A stretch of DNA of 64,000 bases from Oceanobacillus luteolus (GTDB lineage: Bacteria > Bacillota > Bacilli > Bacillales > Amphibacillaceae), in contig NZ_JAMBON010000005.1 of assembly GCF_023715655.1 (NCBI RefSeq), positions 1 through 64,000 of the forward strand. The letters run 5' to 3'. The notes beneath the pieces were generated by a model. The model ran no database searches. It had not been told where the DNA came from and saw only the letters and a program-made list of their open reading frames with translations. This document shows positions 17,943 to 25,925 of the stretch, one piece after another. The number at the start of each line of letters is the position of its first letter. The stretch's first letter is position 1. The position numbers and the translations under genes were made by a program.

Positions 17943-18427
17943 CCTGGCGCTCCTCCTGCTGCCAACTGTCTCCTGGCAGCAGTTTGTACTGCCTTAATGA
18001 TTTTCGTATATCCTGTACAACGACAAAGATTACCGCCTAGGGCTGTCTTCACTTCATCATCTGTTGGGATATGATCGATGCTGTTTATAAAAGCTTTCGC
18101 AGAAACGATAATTCCCGGAGTGCAATATCCACATTGTGTCGCACCTTCATCGACAAAAGCCTGCTGCATGACATCCATGCCCCCGACTTGGCCGATACCT
18201 TCCACGGTTGTAATATTTGTATTCTCGGTTTGGCCGACAAGCATAAGGCAGGAACAAACGACTTCACCATCAACTTCAACTGAGCACGAACCACATTCAC
18301 CTTTCCCACAGCATTCCTTTGCACCAATTAAATCCAATTCATCTCTGAGTACATCCAACAGAGTTGAAGCAGGCGGACTCTTTATGGAAACCTCCTCACC
18401 ATTAACTTTTAATTGAATTTCTTTCAA
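17939..18427 (-). CDS. pucE: xanthine dehydrogenase, 2Fe-2S subunit
   Basis: A 162-residue electron-transfer subunit with two [2Fe-2S] sites. The N-terminal plant ferredoxin-like domain has 'AKECCGKGECGSCSVEVDGEVVCSC', split here as CCGKGECGSC followed by a Cys ten or more residues on. The C-terminal domain has 'CGYCTPG' and 'GNLCRCTGY'. TTG 18427 is preferred over GTG 18436 because GGGGG lies seven bases upstream of the former and overlaps the latter. It opens the XDH block, about 70 bases after the amidohydrolase gene. Confidence 0.92.
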   Translation of the reverse strand: MKEIQLKVNGEEVSIKSPPASTLLDVLRDELDLIGAKECCGKGECGSCSVEVDGEVVCSCLMLVGQTENTNITTVEGIGQVGGMDVMQQAFVDEGATQCGYCTPGIIVSAKAFINSIDHIPTDDEVKTALGGNLCRCTGYTKIIKAVQTAARRQLAAGGAPG

Positions 18428-18499
18428 GCAGTTCACCCCCTACTTTCACACTGGATTAAATTACTAAATATTACAAAAACTCATTAACTGATTCTTCCT

Positions 18500-19840
18500 T
18501 TATACTTTCATAATGGAAGGTACTCGCTTTAATAACCTTTTTATTGATTTGTCTGCTTCATACAAGACAATATCTTTATCCACTGTTTTCACTTCGCCTT
18601 TTTCCATAACAACTTTACCATTGATAATCGTTGTATCCACATCTGCCCTTGTAGCAGAATAAACGATTCGGGAAATCGGGTCGACATCAGATGAAGGGTA
18701 CGTATGAAATTTATACAAATCCAAAATCGCGAGATCAGCTTTCTTACCAACTTCAATACTGCCTATTTCATTTTCCATCCCAACTGCTCTGGCCCCACCA
18801 ATCGTTGCCATCCGGAACACCGTCCGCGCGTCCATATGCGTAGGTCCGAGATGTGGCTTTTGAATCAATGAAGCAAGCCGCATTTCATTAAACATATCCA
18901 GATTATTATTACATGGTGCTCCGTCCGCCCCTAAACTTACATTCACATCTCTGTCGAGCATATCCGGCACTTCCGCAATTCCCGATGCCAATTTCAAGTT
19001 GGATCCAGGACAATGGCTCATCTTCACGCCACGTTCTTTAATAATCCTTTTTTCTTCGTCATCCAACCACACACAATGTGCGAGAATCAGATTTTCATTT
19101 GCAAGGCCAATCTGATCCAAATAAACAACATTTCTCATTCCTCGTTGCATCTCGACTATTTGAATTTCTCCTCTATTTTCGGAAGCATGGGTATGGACTT
19201 TTACCTGATAATGCTTCGATAGATCTCGGACGGCAGTTAATAGCTCTTCCGTACAAGAAACGACGAAACGTGGACAGAAAGCGTATTGAATTCGGCCATT
19301 ATCGTACTGATGCCATTTTTCAAGAAGGTCGACACTTTGCTGAATCGATTTCGTCGTATCTTCTACAAGTAAATCAGGAACGTTATCTCCCATATCCATC
19401 ATGACTTTCCCAGACAGACAACGGATCCCGCTTTCCGCCATAGCCTGAAAAGCAGCATCAGTATGATTTACCGTTTCCATATCGACAATGGTCGTTGTAC
19501 CACTTTGAATCAATTCTCCAAGCCCAAGCATGGCGGAATAATAGCTGGATTCCTCATCATGGGCAGCTTCGAGCGGCCAAATTTTCTTCTGCAGCCAGTC
19601 CATTAATTCCAGATCATCAGCTTGGCCACGGAATAGCGTTTGACACAGATGGATATGGGTTTGGATGAATCCGGGAATTACTGTTTTATTCTTAGCATCA
19701 ATAATTTGATCCGCGGCATAACCTAAATCACCACCGACTTGAATGATTCTGTCATTTTCTATATACAAGTCGCCTTCAAGAATTTCTTCCCCAGCATTCA
19801 TCGTAATGATTTGTGCATTTTTAATTAACACACTCGCCAT
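18500..19840 (-). CDS. ATZ/TRZ-type amidohydrolase (deaminase), candidate 4-aminoimidazole deaminase
   Basis: A 446-residue metal-dependent amidohydrolase of the guanine deaminase/5'-deoxyadenosine deaminase/chlorohydrolase group. Motifs are PGFIQTHIHLCQTLFRGQADDL (first metal ligands), 'VHTHASENRGE', 'LAHCVWL', 'MSHCPGSNLKLASG' and 'LGADGAPCNNNLDMF' with the catalytic Asp. These enzymes usually remove an amino group from an N-heterocycle. ATG 19840 follows GGGGG and leaves 25 bases after the M20 gene. In this operon it could deaminate guanine, or (inferred) convert 4-aminoimidazole to 4-imidazolone. Guanine or 8-oxoguanine deaminase is the main alternative. Confidence 0.8.
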   Translation of the reverse strand: MASVLIKNAQIITMNAGEEILEGDLYIENDRIIQVGGDLGYAADQIIDAKNKTVIPGFIQTHIHLCQTLFRGQADDLELMDWLQKKIWPLEAAHDEESSYYSAMLGLGELIQSGTTTIVDMETVNHTDAAFQAMAESGIRCLSGKVMMDMGDNVPDLLVEDTTKSIQQSVDLLEKWHQYDNGRIQYAFCPRFVVSCTEELLTAVRDLSKHYQVKVHTHASENRGEIQIVEMQRGMRNVVYLDQIGLANENLILAHCVWLDDEEKRIIKERGVKMSHCPGSNLKLASGIAEVPDMLDRDVNVSLGADGAPCNNNLDMFNEMRLASLIQKPHLGPTHMDARTVFRMATIGGARAVGMENEIGSIEVGKKADLAILDLYKFHTYPSSDVDPISRIVYSATRADVDTTIINGKVVMEKGEVKTVDKDIVLYEADKSIKRLLKRVPSIMKV

Positions 19841-19865
19841 GGAATTCCCCCAGTTTATTTTAGTT

Positions 19866-21008
19866 TCACTCCTTACTTGAAATCGGTTGACCGGCAAGAC
19901 GTAATGCCAGTTCCTTGTAAAAAACGATGGAACGCATATATGCATAGATATCAACATATTCGTTCGGCTGATGGGCAAGCTTCTCATCACCTGGCCCATA
20001 AATCAGAGTTGGAATAAGGCTCGCTGGGTTTAATACCGCAGCATCTGTGTAATAGGAAACTCCGTGTACGGAATCCTCTTCTTTCAACTGTAACGCTGTC
20101 GTAATGAGCTTATGTGACTTTTCGGTTAGAATCGATGGACGGTCCAATAACTTCATTACAGAAAAATCCGGAGCGTCTTCACTAGAAAAGATTTCTTTTA
20201 GGTTTCGTTTGATTTCATTCAGCAACTGTTCATGTGATTGCGGAGGGATGGACCGGATATCGATTTTCATACTAGCTCGGTCCGGAATCACATTCGTTTG
20301 AACTCCACCTTGTAACATCGTTATCGCCATACTGCTTTCTCCAAGCGGTTCACTGGATATTTTCCACTTCCGCTTTAATGATTCAATCATTTCCATCACG
20401 GGCTTCATCCATTCCACAGCATTGATCCCCCGATCAGGCATGGCTCCATGAGCCGTCTTGCCATGCAGGATGATTTCCAGCCACAATGCACCTTTATGGC
20501 CAACGACAACTTTCTCATTCGTCGGCTCCCCGATAATTAATGCCTCTACATTCTCTAAACCTTCATCTTGCAAATATTCCCGAGCACCACAGCTGTCCAC
20601 CTCTTCTCCAGCCGTTGCAAGAAAAACGATATCTTTCTCCAGTTTGATTTGCTCATTAAATAAAGTTTCTACAGCAAGGAACATGGCGGAGAGGCCGCTT
20701 TTCATATCTGAAGCTCCACGGCCATATAACTTGTCACCTTCGATTTCCCCAGAATAAGGAGAATATATCCATGGTATTTCTCCCGGTAAAACAGTGTCCA
20801 TATGTCCGCAAAACAGAATCTTCCCCTTGCCTTCACCTTTTAATTCGATTTGGAAATTACTTCTATTCGGCTCAATTTCCGTGATGGTATAGGGGATTCC
20901 TGTTTTTTCACATCGCTCTGCTAAAAACTTTGCAACTTCATGCTCGTTTCCAGGTGGATTGCAACTATCAATTTGAATCATTTCCTGTAAGAACTTTACA
21001 GCTTTCAT
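19866..21008 (-). CDS. M20 family (ArgE/DapE-type) deacylase
   Basis: A 380-residue zinc hydrolase with the complete M20 ligand set: GHMDTV near residue 70, GRGASDMKSGL, the TAGEEVDSCGA Glu pair, IIGEPTN and the C-terminal 'HQPNEYVD'. A dimerisation lid domain (GKTAHGAMPDRGINAVEWM) is present. The ATG directly follows the TAA of the DUF1989 gene, so the two are tightly coupled. Family members remove acyl, formyl or carbamoyl groups from amino acids. In the pathway proposed here it could split N-formylglycine to formate and glycine. That assignment is inference; an N-carbamoyl amino acid hydrolase is an alternative. Confidence 0.85.
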   Translation of the reverse strand: MKAVKFLQEMIQIDSCNPPGNEHEVAKFLAERCEKTGIPYTITEIEPNRSNFQIELKGEGKGKILFCGHMDTVLPGEIPWIYSPYSGEIEGDKLYGRGASDMKSGLSAMFLAVETLFNEQIKLEKDIVFLATAGEEVDSCGAREYLQDEGLENVEALIIGEPTNEKVVVGHKGALWLEIILHGKTAHGAMPDRGINAVEWMKPVMEMIESLKRKWKISSEPLGESSMAITMLQGGVQTNVIPDRASMKIDIRSIPPQSHEQLLNEIKRNLKEIFSSEDAPDFSVMKLLDRPSILTEKSHKLITTALQLKEEDSVHGVSYYTDAAVLNPASLIPTLIYGPGDEKLAHQPNEYVDIYAYMRSIVFYKELALRLAGQPISSKE

Positions 21009-21626
21009 TTATATTGCCTCCACAATTTGCATTTTGAGAGGAGTCACTTTCCATCCATTGACAGGGGCCATATCTTGAGAACAAGTCGAACAGGCAATGA
21101 CGACTTCTTCCAATGCTTTAAATCGTACATAATCACCCGGTTTCGATAGTGGTTCATGAATCTCATAATCTCCCACGTCATCCAATACGTTGTTCATGAA
21201 AATATTTATTGGATCAGGGATCGGCTCATGATCAAGTCCATAATCTTTCAACGCATTTTTTAGATTGTCATGACAGTTCGGATGGTTTTCGTCTCCGAAA
21301 TCGATTTTATAGCGGTAATAGTCACATGCGGGAAAAAAGAAATCATGTTTTCCGACTGTATCCGCAGTAAAAGTCATCAGTGGACGACGGCGATTACTAT
21401 AGAGTCCATCGCCGATTTTCAACCGGATACTGCTCAGTGATGCGCGCATATGGACAGGTGACACAAACTCTTTCGGATCATTTCTATTGAAGCAGACGAA
21501 ATCTCCGACTTGTTTTCCTTCCACATCAATAATGATTATTTCTTCTCCAGGCTTTAATAAAGCACTTCTCCCCTCATAAGGAGGGATAAATATCTCTTCT
21601 TTGATTCTCTGTTGTGAAGAAACCAT
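21009..21626 (-). CDS. DUF1989 (urea carboxylase-associated) family protein, possible deiminase
   Basis: A 205-residue protein of the DUF1989 fold. Recognisable parts are 'GRSALLKPGEEIIIIDVEGKQVGDFVCFN', 'DPINIFMNN', and the Cys-containing segment CSTCSQDMAPVNGW before the C-terminus. Two members of this family, CgdA and CgdB, form carboxyguanidine deiminase, so the fold can hydrolyse a C=NH group. Placed between a cyclase-family hydrolase and an M20 deacylase, it is a candidate iminohydrolase for formiminoglycine (product N-formylglycine and ammonia). That substrate is inferred, not shown. Confidence 0.8.
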   Translation of the reverse strand: MVSSQQRIKEEIFIPPYEGRSALLKPGEEIIIIDVEGKQVGDFVCFNRNDPKEFVSPVHMRASLSSIRLKIGDGLYSNRRRPLMTFTADTVGKHDFFFPACDYYRYKIDFGDENHPNCHDNLKNALKDYGLDHEPIPDPINIFMNNVLDDVGDYEIHEPLSKPGDYVRFKALEEVVIACSTCSQDMAPVNGWKVTPLKMQIVEAI

Positions 21627-21638
21627 TTTTAAACCTCC

Positions 21639-22322
21639 TTATTCTATGAAGACCGCAACTGCCCGAATCGGTGACCCAGTTCCCTTCCGAATTTTCAGTG
21701 GCAAGCCGAAGTATAGGAACCGTTTGCCAGCAACCTCATTTAAGTTTGCCAGATTTTCCGTATTGGAGATTCCGTATTCCCTGCAGACAAGATGACCGGA
21801 GAATTTCGGATCTTTTGGATTATCAATGGCTGGCGCATCAATTCCAATATTGACAACGCCTCGTTCCGCAAGCCATCGCGCTCCATAATAATCAAGCCCA
21901 GTGTAGCGGGTTAGCCATTCATCTGTTCCATAACTTCGGTTATAGTGCCCTGTATAGAGCAGAACAATATCACCTTTTTCCAAGACTTGCTGTGATTGTT
22001 TCAATGCCATCTCCAACTCACGAGGTGTAATATAGTCGTCTGGGGAAATATGTGATACATCTAAGCAAACAGCTGGGCCATAGAAATATTCAAGAGGCAT
22101 TTCATCAATAAATTTCCCATTCGGGTCATATTCGTATGTTGCATCCGTATGAGTTGCACCGTGCTCATTGATTAATAGATTATTTGTTGCAAACTCAAAA
22201 CCTACTTTTTTCATACTTTCTTCATGAGTAAGATTCGGAAATATCAATGTAGGCTGATGTAATGGGAAAACCGGCATACCCTGATAAATTTCCTGTGAGA
22301 GATCAACTAATCTAACTGCCAT
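21639..22322 (-). CDS. cyclase/kynurenine formamidase-like metal hydrolase
   Basis: A 227-residue PF04199-type hydrolase. The metal motif is HGATHTDA near residue 55, and the second-half ligands appear in 'SGHLVCREYGISNTENLANL' (His and Glu). The family includes kynurenine formamidase and isatin hydrolase; the latter opens a cyclic lactam. The usual 'DAPxH' is replaced by DATYEYD, so the third ligand environment differs from KynB. In this operon it may open 4-imidazolone to formiminoglycine (inference). It is followed after 12 bases by the DUF1989 gene and preceded by adenine deaminase 2. Confidence 0.82.
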   Translation of the reverse strand: MAVRLVDLSQEIYQGMPVFPLHQPTLIFPNLTHEESMKKVGFEFATNNLLINEHGATHTDATYEYDPNGKFIDEMPLEYFYGPAVCLDVSHISPDDYITPRELEMALKQSQQVLEKGDIVLLYTGHYNRSYGTDEWLTRYTGLDYYGARWLAERGVVNIGIDAPAIDNPKDPKFSGHLVCREYGISNTENLANLNEVAGKRFLYFGLPLKIRKGTGSPIRAVAVFIE

Positions 22323-22332
22323 ACTAAACCTC

Positions 22333-24144
22333 CTATTTTACAACAGGGGATAGAATTTCGAACTTATCGACATCAATTAACCCCATATCCGTGATTTTCC
22401 ATTCCGGGCTCGTGACAAGCGACCAGAAAGATAGGTGCATAAATGGCACATGAATACTACAACCTAATTCGTCCTTAGCAAGTCGCGTAAGCTCTGCTAT
22501 CTTTTCACTGACCTCTTTACCGCTTAGCTCATCCGTAATCAAACCGCCTACCCTGAGCGGCAGATCACCAACAACTTTGCCATCTTTAATCATGGCAATA
22601 CCGCCATCCATCGCAATGACGCGATTTACTGCAGTAACCATATCTTCATAATTCGTCCCGGTCACAATTATATTATGGGTATCATGGGCAACACTTTCGG
22701 CAATCGCGCCGCTTTGCAGTTTAAATCCGTTCAAAAACCCCTTTCCAATATTACCTGTTCTTCCATGTCTTTCCACAACTAGAACTGGCAGGACATCCTG
22801 CTGCAAGCATGGTTGGACTACTCCGTTAGATACATTTAAATCAAATTCATCGGCACCTGTCAGATTTTGATCCGGAATAGCGACAATTGCACGTACACGG
22901 GCACGGCTGCCTCTCGCTTGGATATGCAAGTCTTCCAACCGTACAGGGCCTCGCTTAACAGATTTCTTCACACTTTCAGGATACGTATATGTTCCTAGAT
23001 CTATCGTCAGTTCGCCTTTTTCAGCTGCCAAGACTCCGTTCAAATACACTTGATGAATCGTCATCTCGTTCAAATCATCAATTACCGCAATATTTGCCCG
23101 TTTTCCTGGAGCTAAAAGACCGACATCCTTGAATCCAAAATGTGTTGCAGGATTGATGGTAGCCATTTGGATTGCTTCCACCGGGTCAATGCCTTGAGCA
23201 ATCGTACGTCTGACAATATCGTTCATATGTCCATCTTTCAATAAATCTTCCGGAACCATATCATCCGATACAAGAATCGCACGTCTGGAATCCATTCCTT
23301 CTTCCGTGATAGCTCGGATACACTCCGCCATATTCCTTTGGGAAGAGCCTTCGCGCATGAACACACTAATTCCATAACGCAGCTTTTCCACCATCTCTTC
23401 CTTGGTCGTCGTCTCATGACAGGAAACATGGGTGCCGCCGCTAATAATATGGGCTGCCAATTCTTTTCCAAATAATCCAGGAGCATTCCCTTCGACCGTT
23501 TTTCCAATACTGTTCGCATAGGAAACAGCTGCAACTAAATCATCTATCAATTCCGGTGCATTTTCATAAACCGGCTGGATATTACTAAAGCTCTGAATCT
23601 CACCAATGCCCTGAACATATGGATCGTTAAGCAGTTCTGCCATATGTTTACTATTGACCTCAAAACCTGCTGTTTCAAGTCCCGGAGCATCCGGTACTGC
23701 CGCAGGAACAGTAAAATAAATTTGATTCGGCAATGTTTTCGCTTCCTTAATCATTTCTTGCATGCCATGGACTCCAAGCACGTTGCCAATTTCATGCGGG
23801 TCAGCGACAATTGTAGTCGTCCCTGTTGGAATCGATAACCGGGAAAATTCTGTACATGTCAACATCGCACTTTCAAAATGCATATGTGAATCAATAAATC
23901 CAGGAGATATAAACTTCCCCCTCACATCAACAACCTTCGTCCGGCTGCCGATTAATCCGCTCGCATCACCAACCATCAAAATATGTTCACCTTTTATCGC
24001 AACGTCGGCTTCATAAATTTCTCTCGTAATCGTGTTGATGACAAAACCATCTTTTAAAACGAGGTCGGCAAATTGATTGGAATCAAGCAACACGTCGATA
24101 AGCTTTCTCCATTGGATAGCTTGTTTGATGTTTTCTGCCTGCAT
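22333..24144 (-). CDS. adenine deaminase (copy 2), inside the microcompartment operon
   Basis: A 603-residue adenine deaminase-family amidohydrolase with 'PGFIDSHMHFESAMLT', 'TTTIVADPHEIGNV', 'HVSCHETTT' and 'AESVAHDTHNIIVTGTN'. It is about 19 residues longer than copy 1, with a different N-terminus (MQAENIKQAIQWRKLIDVLL). That stretch is amphipathic and could serve as an encapsulation peptide, though Ade proteins often begin with a similar helix. It lies directly after the BMC vertex gene. Copy 2 may be the encapsulated enzyme and copy 1 the cytosolic one, or it may act on a different aminopurine. Confidence 0.88.
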   Translation of the reverse strand: MQAENIKQAIQWRKLIDVLLDSNQFADLVLKDGFVINTITREIYEADVAIKGEHILMVGDASGLIGSRTKVVDVRGKFISPGFIDSHMHFESAMLTCTEFSRLSIPTGTTTIVADPHEIGNVLGVHGMQEMIKEAKTLPNQIYFTVPAAVPDAPGLETAGFEVNSKHMAELLNDPYVQGIGEIQSFSNIQPVYENAPELIDDLVAAVSYANSIGKTVEGNAPGLFGKELAAHIISGGTHVSCHETTTKEEMVEKLRYGISVFMREGSSQRNMAECIRAITEEGMDSRRAILVSDDMVPEDLLKDGHMNDIVRRTIAQGIDPVEAIQMATINPATHFGFKDVGLLAPGKRANIAVIDDLNEMTIHQVYLNGVLAAEKGELTIDLGTYTYPESVKKSVKRGPVRLEDLHIQARGSRARVRAIVAIPDQNLTGADEFDLNVSNGVVQPCLQQDVLPVLVVERHGRTGNIGKGFLNGFKLQSGAIAESVAHDTHNIIVTGTNYEDMVTAVNRVIAMDGGIAMIKDGKVVGDLPLRVGGLITDELSGKEVSEKIAELTRLAKDELGCSIHVPFMHLSFWSLVTSPEWKITDMGLIDVDKFEILSPVVK

Positions 24145-24165
24145 ACGTGATCACCACCCCTAATA

Positions 24166-24429
24166 TCATTCTAAATTGTCGATGATACCGACAATCGCAG
24201 CATCTACCGGAGAATTTTTATTTTTGACCGCTCGTGAAGCCATACTGCCTTTCACATAAATTACCCTTTCGCCAATACCTGCACCGACGGTATCCACTGT
24301 TATGATTGGCTGAGAGTCGAGGGGATTTCCATCTAATCCGATAGATTGCGTGATTAATAACTTGGTACCCACTAAATTTTCATCTTTTCTCGTTGCAGTC
24401 ACTCGACCGACTACAATTCCCATCTCCAT
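24166..24429 (-). CDS. BMC-P pentameric vertex protein (EutN/CcmL family)
   Basis: An 87-residue protein starting MEMGIVVGRVTATRKDENLVG, with 'LLITQSIGLDGNP' and 'VDTVGAGIGERVIYVKGSMAS'. This is the standard EutN/CcmL sequence pattern and length. Pentamers of this protein cap the twelve vertices of a microcompartment. The ATG at 24429 lies eight bases after GGGAG and five bases past the stop of the flavoprotein-like gene. It is the only pentamer gene in the window, and its presence argues that the locus can build a closed shell. Confidence 0.93.
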   Translation of the reverse strand: MEMGIVVGRVTATRKDENLVGTKLLITQSIGLDGNPLDSQPIITVDTVGAGIGERVIYVKGSMASRAVKNKNSPVDAAIVGIIDNLE

Positions 24430-24433
24430 CCCA

Positions 24434-25186
24434 TCATCTCCCTTCCTTCTCACCAATTTCCATATGGTATTCCCGGGCAGCATCACGTGCCAGCGGTGTA
24501 ATGATCGTTCCTTTATCCACTTCAATATAGCGTATTCCATCTTTTGCATAGTTCAAAATGGTATTTGCTGTTATTACTGGATTTACTCCTTTTTCAGTTC
24601 TATTCAAGAAATGTGGGAGCAAATCTTCCTCTTTTTCTATGAGTCGGATTCCTAATCCTCTGACTTTCTGTAATTGTTTTTTCATCTCTCTTTTCAAATA
24701 AGCATTTCCATGATGCAAATCGGCTTCCTGCCAAACAGGATGATACGGGTCGGCACCTTGGGAAAATGCAGTGACACTTCTTCCCTTCATCAGTGCCCAT
24801 AACAATAACCTGATCGAAGTCCGGGCATCATTAAAAGAAATGAGATCCGAAACGGCCGAAAATGGCAGGTTCGGTATATAAAAATGTTCAAATTGTTCTT
24901 TATGTTTTTCGGCATTCTGCAATGTTATCCAATCATCTATCCTTGTCTGACGGGCGAGCTCCGTCACATCATAGAGTTCAAGAAGATGTTCAGCCGGACA
25001 GATTCGAACTCTGATTCCATGCTGATGAAAATCTATTAACTCCTTAAAATCCCTTTGCAGTTCGTTCATATGATGGAAAAGCAGCACTAGCATGGTTGAA
25101 CGATGAGCTTGTTCCGTTCGTACATTTCTTATAAATAGTTCACGCAAAGTTGCGTCAACTACCGAACTTCGCTGCCTGCTGTGCAA
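24434..25186 (-). CDS. BMC-associated flavoprotein-like accessory protein
   Basis: A 250-residue protein with a TTG start after AAAGGTG. Residues 103-155 ('IPNLPFSAVSDL', 'LLLWALMKGRSVTAFSQG', 'DPYHP') follow the pattern of the flavoprotein-fold proteins often found in BMC operons. The C-terminal 'GTIITPLARDAARE' is a tail shared by several BMC accessory proteins, and PduM has a related one. The usual flavin-contact residues are not obvious, so it may have lost flavin binding. It may organise cargo or shell. The UbiX fold belongs to the same superfamily. The function is unknown and the family call is from memory of patterns. Confidence 0.5.
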   Translation of the reverse strand: MHSRQRSSVVDATLRELFIRNVRTEQAHRSTMLVLLFHHMNELQRDFKELIDFHQHGIRVRICPAEHLLELYDVTELARQTRIDDWITLQNAEKHKEQFEHFYIPNLPFSAVSDLISFNDARTSIRLLLWALMKGRSVTAFSQGADPYHPVWQEADLHHGNAYLKREMKKQLQKVRGLGIRLIEKEEDLLPHFLNRTEKGVNPVITANTILNYAKDGIRYIEVDKGTIITPLARDAAREYHMEIGEKEGR

Positions 25187-25188
25187 AC

Positions 25189-25467
25189 TTATTCACCTTT
25201 CAGTAATGCACGCTCAACTTCACTATGTGGCCGCGGAATGACATGAACGCTGATCAGTTCTCCAACCCTGCTTGCTGCGTCTGCACCGGCATCTGTCGCA
25301 GCCTTCACTGCACCTACATCTCCACGGACCATGACGGTCACCAGTCCAAACCCAATCTTTTCATAGCCGCAAATCTCAACATTTGCCGCCTTTACCATCG
25401 CATCTGCCGCCTCTATTGCACCTACAAGCCCTTTTGTTTCAACTAATCCTAAAGCTTCTCCACCCAT
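25189..25467 (-). CDS. BMC-H shell hexamer protein with KIGFG pore
   Basis: A 92-residue single-BMC-domain protein, '[29 protein letters not shown]', with the C-terminal '[18 protein letters not shown]'. Its pore-loop motif is KIGFG where PduA-type proteins have KIGSG. That puts a ring of six Phe at the central pore and should change what crosses the facet. The start is ATG after GGAGG. It lies two bases before the flavoprotein-like gene and about 33 bases after the tailed hexamer gene. Confidence 0.95.
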   Translation of the reverse strand: MGGEALGLVETKGLVGAIEAADAMVKAANVEICGYEKIGFGLVTVMVRGDVGAVKAATDAGADAASRVGELISVHVIPRPHSEVERALLKGE

Positions 25468-25500
25468 TTGGAAAACCTCCTCTTATTGTAAAAAACGTTT

Positions 25501-25917
25501 TTAATCTTTATTCTCATCTTTTTTATTTTTTTTAGTTCTTGGGGATGAAGTTGAATCTGATTGATTTTTTGTTCCATCATTAGCTTTCTTCTTTGTTACT
25601 CGTTTCGGCTTCACCGGTTCTGGCTCATTTTTCAACATGAATTTGCTCAACAGCTTGGCATTCACGTCATGATGTGTTCTTGCAATCACTTCTGTTGAAA
25701 CGATGACTCCTACCTTTTCTGCTTGTTTTTTACCTGCCTCAACTGCTGAGGTGACTGCTGCCACATCTCCAGAAAGATGTACGGTTACACCAACATAGCC
25801 TTTTACACCAATTATTTTTTCCAGTCCGATAATTTCCACATCCGCAGCCTTTACAGCGGCATCAGCGGCTGATACCGCAGTCGTATAACCTACAGTCTCT
25901 ATTAAACCTAAGGCCAT
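25501..25917 (-). CDS. BMC-H shell protein with lysine-rich C-terminal tail
   Basis: About 138 residues. Residues 1-95 are a BMC domain ('ALGLIETVGYTTAVSAADAAVKAADVEIIG', 'GVKGYVGVTVHLSGDVAAV', 'VSTEVIARTHHDVN'). Some 40 further residues form a low-complexity basic tail rich in Lys, Asn and Ser, ending in KNKKDENKD. The tail would project from the hexamer and could bind cargo, nucleic acid or the neighbouring double-BMC protein. GGAGG is nine bases from TTG 25920 and twelve from ATG 25917; either may be the start. Confidence 0.93.
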   Translation of the reverse strand: MALGLIETVGYTTAVSAADAAVKAADVEIIGLEKIIGVKGYVGVTVHLSGDVAAVTSAVEAGKKQAEKVGVIVSTEVIARTHHDVNAKLLSKFMLKNEPEPVKPKRVTKKKANDGTKNQSDSTSSPRTKKNKKDENKD

Positions 25918-25925
25918 CAATTACT

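Noticed and set aside
18500-19999. Amidohydrolase starting at 19999
   Set aside because: That start lies deep in the preceding M20 gene. ATG 19840 has its own GGGGG and begins exactly at the family's N-terminus.
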